From: CAYMCV01 sp964389005
Lineage (GTDB): Bacteria; Bacillota; Clostridia; Lachnospirales; Lachnospiraceae
Direction: 5' to 3'
Assembly (NCBI GenBank): GCA_964389005.1
Contig: CAYMCV010000066.1
Location: forward strand, 1-13,311
Length of the DNA: 13,311 bases
Shown: positions 6,468-13,311 of the stretch, one piece after another
Layout of the letters: each line of letters opens with the position of its first letter
Position numbering within the stretch: the stretch's first letter is position 1
Made by a program: the position numbers and the translations under genes
Notes under the pieces: generated by a model
The model's input: the letters and a program-made list of their open reading frames with translations, nothing else
What the model was told of the DNA's origin: nothing
Databases searched by the model: none

Positions 6468-8180
6468 CTACCAAATCCTGATTGTCGCCGCTGACATGGT
6501 CAATGGGTCTCGCTTGGCATAATCAAATATGACAAATGTCTTCTCAGGCAATTTTTGACTTCCGCTCGCCCATACGGGATAGCAAAATCCCTCCATATGC
6601 GTCATTCGAATCATCTGTTTTGCCGTATAACTCTCATATTCCGGCAAATATGTCCGCTCCTGTTCTTCTTTTCGATAAAAATTACAAATCACCTCTTTGT
6701 CATCTTTCTCATCCGATGCAAATGCAGGTCTGGCTTTGACATTCTCTCTTAAGTACATATCATATGTCAGTAATTCCCGATAACATTCGTAATTGTTTTT
6801 ATCATATTTCTGAGCAAATTCCAGCAGTATTTCATATCGATATACGCGAGACGGACTCTGTATACGATAACCGTGCTCCTCATACTCCTTCGCCAATGTA
6901 TCATAAAGTGTAAACGCATCGGGAAATGCCTTTTCCAAAAGCCGTAATGTATATACGAACTGATTACTGTTGTAATACATATCTAACATTTCTTCAGTTC
7001 TTTTGAGTATGAGTACTTCCTCGTATGAAATCCAATCGGTATAGAGAACTTCATACGGTGGATGATTGCTGTATAAAAGTCCGTATTCAAAAGCCTGCTT
7101 CTCCATGGCTGTACCGGACAAAACCTTTAAAAATCCCAGTTGTAACTGCTCCGGGCGCATCATATAAACGTCATTAAAAGAATTGCGAAACGATATGAAA
7201 TCCTCATATGGCAATCCGGCAATCAAATCAAGATGTATATGCACATTTTGCAATGTGTGAAGCTGCGCAATGTTCTCACGTAATTTATCAATATCACAGT
7301 TCCGAGCAATTTCGCGAAGTGTGTGCTGATTGGTCGACTGTACACCGATTTCAAATTGTACCAGTCCCGGACGAAATGTCGATATGATTGCAAAATCCTC
7401 ATCCTCGAGAATATCACCTGCAATTTCAAAGTGGAAATTCGTACAACCGTTATCATGCGTTTGTAAATAGCGCCATATGCTGCGGGCACGTTCTCTGTTG
7501 CAGTTGAATGTTCTGTCAATAAATTTTACTTGTGTGGTTTCATGATCTAAAAACCACTGTATGTCTCTAAACGTTGCTTCCAAACTGCGAAAACGTAAGG
7601 TATGCTCTGCCGATGACAGACAATAACTGCAATTGTAAGGACATCCGCGTGCGCTCTCATAGTAGACAATTCTGTCGTGAAAATCTCCGTCTTCGTACCA
7701 AAACGGTATTTCATCCATATCGGCAACTTTCGGTGCTCCCGTCTGAAAATCATGCGTCACCAAACCTGAAATACGATTCAATGCGCCGATTCCTTCACAA
7801 TAATAGGCACATAATGCAGCAAAACTTTTTTCACCTTCTCCGACCATGATTCCGGTAATCTCGGGGTGTTGTGTAAGTATCTTCTCAGAATGATAAGAAA
7901 CTTCCGGCCCACCGAGCCAAATCGGAACCTCCGGCATCAAAAGCGCCAAATCCGCCAAAAGTTCCTTTACAATTGCGATATTCCAAATGTAGCAGGAAAC
8001 TGCAATTACATCAGGGTGCGACGAATACACCCGCTCCGTAATCTGTTCCAAATGGTGATTGATGGTCAATTCCATAATCTCGACTTGATTTCGATATACG
8101 CCCGCGCATGCGCGTAAGCTATATACGGCAGGGTTGGAATGAATATATTGTGAGTTTAATGCAAGAAGCAATAGTTTCAT
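6468..8180 (-). CDS. B12-binding domain radical SAM protein with DUF4080-type C-terminus
   Basis: The protein is 570 residues from the preferred start. Residues 1-135 resemble the cobalamin-binding fold found before many radical SAM domains (MKLLLLALNSQYIHSNPAVY, then WLGGPEVSYHSEKIL). There is no DxHxxG motif, as is usual in this class. The radical SAM core follows, with the cluster motif CPYNCSYC at 180-187 (C180, C184, C187) and EIGVQS (277-282) plus DLIAGLP (318-324) further on. The C-terminal 190 residues match my recollection of DUF4080. The reaction is unknown; methylation of an unactivated carbon is common for this architecture, but that is inference. The start at 8180 is chosen because a promoter at 8206-8234 would leave an earlier ATG at 8234 untranscribed, and homologous proteins begin MKxLLxALNSxYIHSN. 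The AAAGG site upstream is rather distant (about 13 bases). nth follows in the same direction. Confidence 0.88.
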   Translation of the reverse strand: MKLLLLALNSQYIHSNPAVYSLRACAGVYRNQVEIMELTINHHLEQITERVYSSHPDVIAVSCYIWNIAIVKELLADLALLMPEVPIWLGGPEVSYHSEKILTQHPEITGIMVGEGEKSFAALCAYYCEGIGALNRISGLVTHDFQTGAPKVADMDEIPFWYEDGDFHDRIVYYESARGCPYNCSYCLSSAEHTLRFRSLEATFRDIQWFLDHETTQVKFIDRTFNCNRERARSIWRYLQTHDNGCTNFHFEIAGDILEDEDFAIISTFRPGLVQFEIGVQSTNQHTLREIARNCDIDKLRENIAQLHTLQNVHIHLDLIAGLPYEDFISFRNSFNDVYMMRPEQLQLGFLKVLSGTAMEKQAFEYGLLYSNHPPYEVLYTDWISYEEVLILKRTEEMLDMYYNSNQFVYTLRLLEKAFPDAFTLYDTLAKEYEEHGYRIQSPSRVYRYEILLEFAQKYDKNNYECYRELLTYDMYLRENVKARPAFASDEKDDKEVICNFYRKEEQERTYLPEYESYTAKQMIRMTHMEGFCYPVWASGSQKLPEKTFVIFDYAKRDPLTMSAATIRIW

Positions 8181-8205
8181 TATCGTGATTTCGCCTTTTC
8201 TTTTT

Positions 8206-8234
8206 ATTATACCGCAAGAATAATGTTCGGACAA
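8206..8234 (-). promoter_or_regulatory. Sigma-A-type promoter of the radical SAM - nth unit
   Basis: On the minus strand TTGTCC (8229-8234) and a perfect TATAAT (8206-8211) are separated by 17 bases. The predicted transcription start near 8199 leaves a short leader of about 19 bases before ATG 8180. This placement decides the start codon of the radical SAM gene. Confidence 0.65.
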
Positions 8235-8254
8235 TCTCTTTATCCTATTGCATA

Positions 8255-8278
8255 GAAACGAGGGAGTTTATCACTCCC
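8255..8278 (-). terminator. Weak hairpin, possible terminator after the XRE gene
   Basis: GGGAGT and ACTCCC form a perfect 6-bp stem around a five-base loop. On the minus strand it is followed by TCGTTTC, a poor T tract. It lies between the XRE gene and the radical SAM promoter, where a terminator would be expected. It also overlaps the last codons of the possible 19-residue peptide. Confidence 0.35.
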
Positions 8279-8330
8279 CCAATAAGAAAACAACGGCGAT
8301 CAGGAAAATCACCGTGAAATGAATGTACAT
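8271..8330 (-). CDS. Possible 19-residue hydrophobic peptide
   Basis: An ATG-to-TGA frame encodes MYIHFTVIFLIAVVFLLGE, which is almost entirely one membrane-spanning segment with an acidic last residue. It begins 13 bases after the stop codon of the XRE gene, so it could be translated from the same message. The ribosome binding site is only moderate (AAAGG in AAAGGTTAAG, ending about 17 bases upstream), which is a weak point. Peptides of this shape include type I toxins and small regulators of membrane proteins. I do not recognise a family, and at this length a chance frame is a real possibility. Confidence 0.3.
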   Translation of the reverse strand: MYIHFTVIFLIAVVFLLGE

Positions 8331-8343
8331 TTTGATGGTTTTC

Positions 8344-8703
8344 TTAACCTTTATTTGATTTGCATTGTATATAAAATTGTAAGAATTTTTCTAACAAATC
8401 CTGTTCTTCCGGTTCTAAAAGCGAAAAGAAATATGCAATCGGGCGTTCCGCAAATTCCTCCGCACGCTTTTTTCCGATGAGCGGTGCCGGATTGGCATCG
8501 TCTGCATGCCCCAAAAGATAATCTGTACTGGTATGTAACTTTTCCGCCATTTGAACGATGATATCCAAAGCCGGATCCCTCATTCCTCGCTGCAACTTAC
8601 ACAATGTCGATTGATCCATGTGAAGTTCTCTTGCCAATTCCATCTGTGTCTTTCCTTGTTTCTCGCGGAGTTCTCTGCTTCGTTGCGCAAATATCTCTCT
8701 CAT
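8344..8703 (-). CDS. XRE-family helix-turn-helix regulator
   Basis: The 119-residue protein has a cro/C1-type HTH over about residues 8-62. The recognition region reads GKTQMELARELHMDQSTLCKLQRG, shown here in two parts as GKTQMELARELHM and DQSTLCKLQRG. It is followed by the common TSTDYLLG sequence that ends such domains. The C-terminal half (ERPIAYFFSLLEPEEQDLLEKFLQFY) is amphipathic and probably mediates dimerisation. It is soluble and cytoplasmic. ATG 8703 has GAGGG nine bases upstream. A TTG two codons earlier (8709) has GAGGTGA six bases upstream and may be used instead, adding two residues. The gene stands alone between two control regions. An inverted repeat of GTTAA/TTAAC upstream could be its own operator, but the targets are unknown. 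Confidence 0.88.
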   Translation of the reverse strand: MREIFAQRSRELREKQGKTQMELARELHMDQSTLCKLQRGMRDPALDIIVQMAEKLHTSTDYLLGHADDANPAPLIGKKRAEEFAERPIAYFFSLLEPEEQDLLEKFLQFYIQCKSNKG

Positions 8704-8729
8704 TTTCAAATACCCTCACCTCGAAAATG

Positions 8730-8781
8730 ATTATAGCGTACCTTAACTTCTATATTATTCCGATTTTTCGTTAATTTTAAC
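8730..8781 (-). promoter_or_regulatory. Upstream region of the XRE gene: TATAAT box and GTTAA inverted repeat
   Basis: On the minus strand a TATAAT box lies at 8730-8735, 26 bases before ATG 8703, without a recognisable -35 hexamer at 16-18 bases. Further upstream GTTAA and TTAAC face each other across two bases (8770-8781), and a third GTTAA half-site lies at 8743-8747. Such half-sites near a lone XRE gene suggest autoregulation, but A/T-rich sequence produces them easily. The rest of the 8710-8870 gap has only short GACAAA repeats. Confidence 0.3.
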
Positions 8782-8870
8782 TAATTTGGCATAAGTAGAC
8801 TGTGTGTCCCAACATTATTTGTATATGCGGAATTAGATTATTTGTACTTTGTCTACATTTGTCGATTTTG

Positions 8871-10289
8871 TCAAGTTGACTCGTTATCGACCTTTGTACC
8901 ATCCGTTTTTCCATGTTTATTCATATATACCAGGAATGTAATCAGTACCAAAATCCCATCCACAATCCAAATCGACGGCTCTGCAATGCAGATTGCAAAG
9001 TATTTCCATTTGGAAACCAAAAGCCAAATTACCAATATCTTCCCGACCATCTCAAAAACGCTCGCAATAATCGGAACAATACGCTGCCCGATACCTTGCA
9101 AAATATTACGTATTACAAGCAATACCTCCAATGCATAAAAAGCCGGTATTGATATTCGCAAATACATACTCGCCGTATCAATGATGTCTTTTTGCCCCTT
9201 GCCGGCGATCAGTCCCGCCCAAAACGGCGCAAATGGGCAAATTACAATGACACTGATGGTACTCCATATTGTTGCCATAATCAAAGCATCGCGCATACCT
9301 TCGTTGATTCTCTTCATTTTACCCGCGCCATAATTCTGTCCGGAATATGTCGCCGCAGCTGCCCCGATTGCGGCAAAGGGATTCATCACAACTTCCATGA
9401 TTTTTCTTCCTGCCGTATGTGCCGCAATTGTCCGTTTGCCGAGACCATTAATTCCGCTTTGTAATATGACAGACCCCATGGCGACAATAGACAGCATCAT
9501 TGCCATCGAAAATCCCGTGGTCAACATACGAAAGATGAGCGCAGTATCCGAGAAAACCACCCATTTCCTGTGCCCTTTGCACGCTACGTCGGTTGTAATA
9601 AAATCTTCTTTGGAGATATGTAGTATGGGACATCTTTTTACAATATATATTAAACTTACCACCGCCGACACGGCTTGCGCGATTACCGTCGCCAATGCAG
9701 CGCCTGCCACGCCCCAGTTAAATCCAAAAATGAAAAGGAAATCCAATCCGATATTCAATACCGCCGCAATTGCCAGAAATGCCAACGGCGCAACACTGTT
9801 CCCCACCGCCTGTAATACGCTTCCACAGGCATTATAAATCATTGTTAAAAGTAAACCGGCAAAAATAATGCGTATGTAGATCAGCGAATCCGGCAGAATC
9901 GCTTCCGGTGTTTTTAGCAAAATCAAAAGCGGTTTGGCATAGACAAGACCGATAATCGTTATTATAAATGTAAATGCAAATGAGAAAACAACCGTTAACG
10001 CCAGTGTTTGACGCATTTTCTTATGATCTTGCGCTCCGAAGTACTGTGATACTACAATTGAAAACCCCTTCGTTAGTCCCTGTGCAATCGAAAAAAACAA
10101 ACTGACCAAGGAGGATGTGGCTCCGACTGCCGCCAATGCATCATTTCCCAGTTTGTTTCCGACAATTACGGTATCTGTCAAATTATAGAATTGGTGTAAA
10201 AATGCACCAAATAGAATCGGCAGTGAGAACATAAATAGCAACTTCATCGGACTGCCGACAGTCATATCAAGGGTATTTCTTTTTTGCAC
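8871..10289 (-). CDS. MATE-family efflux transporter
   Basis: The 472-residue polytopic protein has the MATE pattern of two six-helix MatE halves. The first starts PMKLLFMFSLPILFGAFLHQ and includes the typical YNLTDTVIVGNKLGNDALAAVG (split: YNLTDTVIVGNK, LGNDALAAVG). The second starts near residue 255 and includes NPFAAIGAAAATYSGQNYGAG, again family-typical. It exports cationic or hydrophobic compounds in exchange for Na+ or H+ across the cytoplasmic membrane; the substrate cannot be read from sequence. The GTG start at 10289 is supported by GGAGG six bases upstream. The last gene of the five-gene run, it starts 29 bases after the 76-residue protein gene. No good terminator follows: only short GACAAA repeats are found after the TGA at 8871. 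It resembles NorM/DinF-like clostridial MATE proteins. Confidence 0.95.
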   Translation of the reverse strand: MQKRNTLDMTVGSPMKLLFMFSLPILFGAFLHQFYNLTDTVIVGNKLGNDALAAVGATSSLVSLFFSIAQGLTKGFSIVVSQYFGAQDHKKMRQTLALTVVFSFAFTFIITIIGLVYAKPLLILLKTPEAILPDSLIYIRIIFAGLLLTMIYNACGSVLQAVGNSVAPLAFLAIAAVLNIGLDFLFIFGFNWGVAGAALATVIAQAVSAVVSLIYIVKRCPILHISKEDFITTDVACKGHRKWVVFSDTALIFRMLTTGFSMAMMLSIVAMGSVILQSGINGLGKRTIAAHTAGRKIMEVVMNPFAAIGAAAATYSGQNYGAGKMKRINEGMRDALIMATIWSTISVIVICPFAPFWAGLIAGKGQKDIIDTASMYLRISIPAFYALEVLLVIRNILQGIGQRIVPIIASVFEMVGKILVIWLLVSKWKYFAICIAEPSIWIVDGILVLITFLVYMNKHGKTDGTKVDNEST

Positions 10290-10318
10290 AATGCTCCTCC
10301 CAAAAGTAACATCCGTTC

Positions 10319-10549
10319 TTACTCGTCAAACGCAACTTTCACAAAAAAGCCTCTGTCCGTATGCACAATTTCGCGTACGATGCCTTCGCGCGTTTTGAGT
10401 CGCTCACTATTAACAAAATTGGCCGACATTGCAACTGCCGGTTCCACCGTATAGTAATAACTAGACGGAAGCGTGCCCTCCGTGACCTTAACCACGTCAC
10501 CTTCATGCACCAAATTCTCTCGTTCCATCTTAAAATCAATTATTCTCAT
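10319..10549 (-). CDS. 76-residue protein of unknown function in the efflux operon
   Basis: I do not recognise this protein. It is predicted to be soluble and largely beta (GDVVKVTEGTLPSSYYYTVE, then REGIVREIVHTDRGFFVKVAF), which would suit a small SH3-like or OB-like barrel. It has no cysteine and no membrane segment. The start at 10549 is chosen for GGAG nine bases upstream. The earlier in-frame ATG at 10576 lies inside the end of the regulator gene without a ribosome binding site. It is tightly packed: 16 bases after the XRE membrane regulator and 29 bases before the MATE gene. Co-expression with two transporters suggests an accessory role, but function is open. Confidence 0.78.
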   Translation of the reverse strand: MRIIDFKMERENLVHEGDVVKVTEGTLPSSYYYTVEPAVAMSANFVNSERLKTREGIVREIVHTDRGFFVKVAFDE

Positions 10550-10565
10550 ACTTTTTATCTCCGCG

Positions 10566-11087
10566 TCATTTGTCATCTAATTTCTGACTGTCCATATAAT
10601 CAGCCACGGCACGATCTACTCCGCGCCCTAACGCACGAATCCAGGCAACCAATCCATAATATACCGGAATCACAAGAAGAATCAGCCATGCGGGATACCA
10701 TGCAGCGGTCATCACACCAATACAGATAAAAATTACAAGTGCAGCTGCCGGGAAAATGTGCCACACCGGTTTCCTGAAATCGCTGTACCATTTTGACGTC
10801 CAATCGATAGTTCTTTTTTGCTTCTTTGATTTGTAAGCCACCGTTCTGTTGGTCGTTGTATTCTCGTCATACTCGGGTATCTCATCATCGTTAAAAAGCA
10901 ACGTATCCACCGAAACATCATACAACTTGGCAAGTAACAGGAATTCCTCCGTATTCGGATGCGCTTTTGCACTCTCCCACGCTTCGATTCTGTCGGCAGC
11001 AATGGCTGTCTGCTCCGCCAGTTCTGCAATTGTAAGTCCTTTTTCTTCTCTTATCTTCTGCAACCGAATAGAAATATCCGTTTTCAT
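10566..11087 (-). CDS. XRE-family regulator with two C-terminal transmembrane segments
   Basis: The 173-residue protein starts with a cro/C1-type HTH (about residues 6-64): RLQKIREEKGLTIAELAEQT, then IEAWESAKAHPNTEEFLLLAKLYDVSVDTLLF. The ending SVDTLLF is typical. A polar linker rich in Asn, Thr and Lys (about 67-107) leads to two hydrophobic segments, about 108-129 (HIFPAAALVIFICIGVMTAAW) and 131-150. A short tail ends DSQKLDDK. It is therefore predicted to tether its DNA-binding domain to the cytoplasmic membrane. The start at 11087 has GGAGG six bases upstream; earlier in-frame ATGs would overlap that site or lie in the ABC gene. It is 37 bases downstream of the ABC gene and 16 upstream of the next, so it is inside the efflux operon. 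Control of that operon in response to a membrane signal is a reasonable inference. Confidence 0.87.
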   Translation of the reverse strand: MKTDISIRLQKIREEKGLTIAELAEQTAIAADRIEAWESAKAHPNTEEFLLLAKLYDVSVDTLLFNDDEIPEYDENTTTNRTVAYKSKKQKRTIDWTSKWYSDFRKPVWHIFPAAALVIFICIGVMTAAWYPAWLILLVIPVYYGLVAWIRALGRGVDRAVADYMDSQKLDDK

Positions 11088-11124
11088 ACGCATCCTCCTC
11101 TCGTGCCCATTATCATTCTCTGAT

Positions 11125-12963
11125 TTACGAAACCCTCTCAAATTGGCTGTTGTATAGGTCTGCATAGAAACCTTTTTGAGATAAAAGTTCTTCATGCGTA
11201 CCGCTTTCGATGACGTCGCCGTCCTTCATTACAAGTATCAAATCTGCATTCTTGATGGTAGAAAGCCTATGAGCTATTACAAACGAAGTTCTTCCATGGG
11301 TAAGTCGATCCATGGCTTCCTGAATCAGTACTTCCGTTCTGGTGTCGACAGAACTGGTTGCCTCGTCAAGAATCAACATCGGCGCATTTTCAATCATAGC
11401 ACGCGCAATGGTCATCAACTGCTTTTGTCCTGATGACAGATTGAGTTTGTCATTCAAAACCGTATCGTAGCCCTTGGGTAGCGTTCTGATAAAATGATAA
11501 ATCCCGGCTGCCTTGCAAGCCTGATTCAGTGCCTCATCCGTAACGTCATTTTTCCCATATACCAAATTCTCTCGAATCGTTCCTTCAAACAGCCAGGTGT
11601 CCTGCAATACCATGCCGAATCGTTCATGTACATTTTGACGTGTCATCTGCTGTATCGGCACACCGTCAATTTTGATCTCTCCTGCATTCGTCTCATAAAA
11701 ACGCATTAACAGATTTACCATGGTGGTTTTCCCTGCACCGGTCGGGCCGACAATCGCAACCTTCTGACCCGGTGCAATCCGAGCAGAAAAATCATGGATT
11801 ATCGTTCGATCCTCATCATAGCCAAACTTGACATGACAGAATTCCACCTCACCGCGTGCGTCTTGTACAATACTTTGCTTTTGACTTTCATCTTCCATTT
11901 CCTCGGCGTCGAGGAATTCAAATACACGCTCTGATGCTGCAGCGGTTGATTGCAACTGCATTGCCGCCTGTGCAATCTGATTCAGCGGTTGCGTAAAATA
12001 CCTCACATACATAATAAACGCAACGATAACCGGAAAATCGATTTTGCCGTTCATTGTCAATACGGCTCCGACGACACAAACCACAACGTAACCCAAGTTT
12101 CCGATAAATCCCATGAGCGGCGGCATCAATCCGGAGAGAAACTGTGCCTTAAAATTACTTTTGAAGAGTTTTTCGTTGATTTCTTCAAATTCTTCTTTTG
12201 ATTTTTGCTCCGCATTATAAACGCGCAGAACATTGTGTCCGGCATATACTTCTTCCACATGTCCGTTGATTTCGCCAAGGTGTTTTTGCTGTGCCAAAAA
12301 GTATTTTTGCGATTTCGACATAATGAGTCCCATCAATACGAAACCCAAAATGGAGGCCAAGACTGCTGCCAAAGTCATGATTCCGTCAGTTAAAATCATC
12401 ATGATAAGCGAACCAAGCAACAGCGTAACGGCGCTGACCAAATTCCCGGCACTTTGATTTAGTGTCATACCGACTGTGTCGACATCATTGGTCACACGGC
12501 TCAACACGTCTCCTGTGGATGTGTTGTCGAAATACTTCAGCGGCACCAAGTTGATTTTATCTGAAATATCTTTACGTAATCTTTTAGATAATTTCTGTGT
12601 CAGCGTGGCCATAATCCAACCCTGCACGTAGGAAAACACGGCGCTAAAAGCATAAATGACAATCAGCCATACGCCGATAACCGCCACCGCATGCATATCA
12701 ATCGTTCCCATCAAGCCGTTCTGTATCTCGGCTGTCATATCCATCAGACGATCCGGCCCGATAATTGTTAGTATACTGCCTGCCATTGCAAGAATCATGG
12801 CAATCACAATGCCCGGAACATAAGCCTTTCCATATCCAAGCAATTTCTTGTATGTCCCGATCAAATCTTTGGGTTTCTCCGCCGGTCCGCGTCCGCCGGG
12901 GCCTCGACCGCCGGGACCCCGGCGTCTGTTTGCACTTCCCATTTCATATTCTCTTTTACTCAT
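11125..12963 (-). CDS. Heterodimeric ABC exporter half-transporter, catalytic NBD with LSSGQ signature
   Basis: The 612-residue protein has a type IV ABC exporter transmembrane domain (about 40-345, six helices) and an NBD (about 370-605). The motifs are Walker A GPTGAGKTT (406-414), Q-loop Q454, signature LSSGQ (509-513; consensus LSGGQ), Walker B LILDE with catalytic E534, D-loop SSVD (537-540) and switch histidine H565. The partner encoded upstream has Asp for this Glu and Gln for this His, while it keeps LSGGQ. That matches asymmetric heterodimers such as TM287/288, BmrCD and LmrCD. Residues 11-32 are a Gly/Arg/Pro-rich cytoplasmic extension with GPGGR repeats. The start at 12963 has GGAGG nine bases upstream. 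Its start overlaps the end of the partner gene by eight bases (ATGAGTAA). It probably exports drugs, lipids or peptides; the substrate is unknown. Confidence 0.95.
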   Translation of the reverse strand: MSKREYEMGSANRRRGPGGRGPGGRGPAEKPKDLIGTYKKLLGYGKAYVPGIVIAMILAMAGSILTIIGPDRLMDMTAEIQNGLMGTIDMHAVAVIGVWLIVIYAFSAVFSYVQGWIMATLTQKLSKRLRKDISDKINLVPLKYFDNTSTGDVLSRVTNDVDTVGMTLNQSAGNLVSAVTLLLGSLIMMILTDGIMTLAAVLASILGFVLMGLIMSKSQKYFLAQQKHLGEINGHVEEVYAGHNVLRVYNAEQKSKEEFEEINEKLFKSNFKAQFLSGLMPPLMGFIGNLGYVVVCVVGAVLTMNGKIDFPVIVAFIMYVRYFTQPLNQIAQAAMQLQSTAAASERVFEFLDAEEMEDESQKQSIVQDARGEVEFCHVKFGYDEDRTIIHDFSARIAPGQKVAIVGPTGAGKTTMVNLLMRFYETNAGEIKIDGVPIQQMTRQNVHERFGMVLQDTWLFEGTIRENLVYGKNDVTDEALNQACKAAGIYHFIRTLPKGYDTVLNDKLNLSSGQKQLMTIARAMIENAPMLILDEATSSVDTRTEVLIQEAMDRLTHGRTSFVIAHRLSTIKNADLILVMKDGDVIESGTHEELLSQKGFYADLYNSQFERVS

Positions 12964-13311
12964 TGTCCAGTTCCTCCTTTGACAATTGAGAGTATGCAAT
13001 CTGACGATATACCTCGCAGTCGCGCAACAATTCTCTGTGTGTCGCACAGCCCACCATACGCCCCTCATCCAAAACAATGATCTTATCTGCGTCCATAATG
13101 GTGCCGATACGCTGTGCCACAATCAATTTGGTGGTTTGCGCGGTCTCTTTGCTCAATTCTTCTCTTAAAATACGATCTGTTTTGTAATCCAATGCAGAAA
13201 ACGAATCATCAAATATCAGTATTTCCGGTTTCCGGCAAATCGCACGAGCTATGGAAATCCTTTGTTTCTGCCCACCGGAGAGATTCGTTCCCCCCTGCGA
13301 AACCGCTGCCT
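12956..13311 (-). CDS. ABC exporter partner subunit with degenerate NBD (C-terminal fragment; 5' end outside window)
   Basis: The last 117 residues of an ABC ATPase continue past the window edge. It has a consensus signature NLSGGQKQRISIARA, then Walker B ILIFDDS, in which the catalytic Glu is replaced by Asp, then SALD as the D-loop. The switch motif reads LIVAQRIGTI, with Gln in place of the usual His. These three features mark the non-hydrolysing (degenerate) half of a heterodimeric exporter. The stop at 12956 overlaps the downstream partner's start by eight bases, which favours coupled translation and equal amounts. The membrane domain and Walker A are outside the window. Confidence 0.92.
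   Translation of the reverse strand, partial: AAVSQGGTNLSGGQKQRISIARAICRKPEILIFDDSFSALDYKTDRILREELSKETAQTTKLIVAQRIGTIMDADKIIVLDEGRMVGCATHRELLRDCEVYRQIAYSQLSKEELDNE

Noticed and set aside
8181..8234. N-terminal extension of the radical SAM protein to ATG 8234
   Set aside because: The extension is encoded across the -35 and -10 boxes, so it would lie upstream of the predicted transcript start. Its residues do not look like the family N-terminus.
8795..8856. GTAGAC/GTCTAC inverted repeat upstream of the XRE gene
   Set aside because: Six-base arms about 50 bases apart in A/T-rich DNA are expected by chance, and no riboswitch-like conserved core is visible.
9397..9837. 146-residue frame on the + strand opposite the MATE gene
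   Set aside because: It is the shadow of a clearly conserved transporter gene, with no ribosome binding site and no recognisable domain. The same applies to the other + strand frames opposite genes.
12964..13122. N-terminal extension of the ABC subunit to 13122
   Set aside because: It is antiphase to the conserved NBD of the upstream ABC gene, and GGAGG directly supports the start at 12963.

Overview
The window looks like the chromosome of a low-to-mid-GC Bacillota, most likely class Clostridia and probably Lachnospiraceae. This rests on strong GGAGG-type ribosome binding sites, A/T-rich promoters with TATAAT boxes, and the gene set: VanW-family wall protein, HypE-like AIR synthase protein, Lrp regulator plus class I aminotransferase, a radical SAM protein of the DUF4080 type, and a heterodimeric ABC exporter. 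The family is inferred by eye, without any database search. I see no rRNA, tRNA, CRISPR array, transposase or prophage gene.

Layout. Positions 2-178 hold the last 58 residues of a sensor histidine kinase on the + strand. Its stop codon touches the stop codon of the convergent trmL, and its terminator hairpin lies inside the trmL coding sequence. From 5129 down to 179 runs a minus-strand block: a 34-residue membrane peptide with its own promoter and probable terminator, a secreted VanW/peptidoglycan-binding protein, a HypE-like protein lacking the HypE C-terminal cysteine, an Lrp/AsnC regulator overlapping an aminotransferase by ATGA, and trmL. The last five are closely spaced and probably co-transcribed.

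Positions 5209-5859 hold the only complete gene I call on the + strand, a membrane-anchored, TPR-like protein of unknown function. It diverges from the 34-residue peptide, and its 3' end overlaps the endonuclease III gene (nth) by 62 bases. Next come nth and, upstream of it in the same direction, a B12-binding/radical SAM protein with a good promoter. Then follow a possible 19-residue membrane peptide and a small soluble XRE regulator.

The right end, 13311 down to 8871, is a compact five-gene operon. It encodes the two halves of a heterodimeric ABC exporter (the first cut by the window edge), an XRE regulator with two C-terminal membrane segments, a 76-residue protein of unknown function, and a MATE efflux transporter. 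The two ABC halves carry complementary motif changes that predict one degenerate and one functional ATP site. This efflux operon with a membrane-tethered regulator and an unknown small protein is the best candidate for something not well described. Most of the rest is ordinary chromosomal content with some unusual gene overlaps and small peptides. No intergenic stretch exceeds 300 bases.
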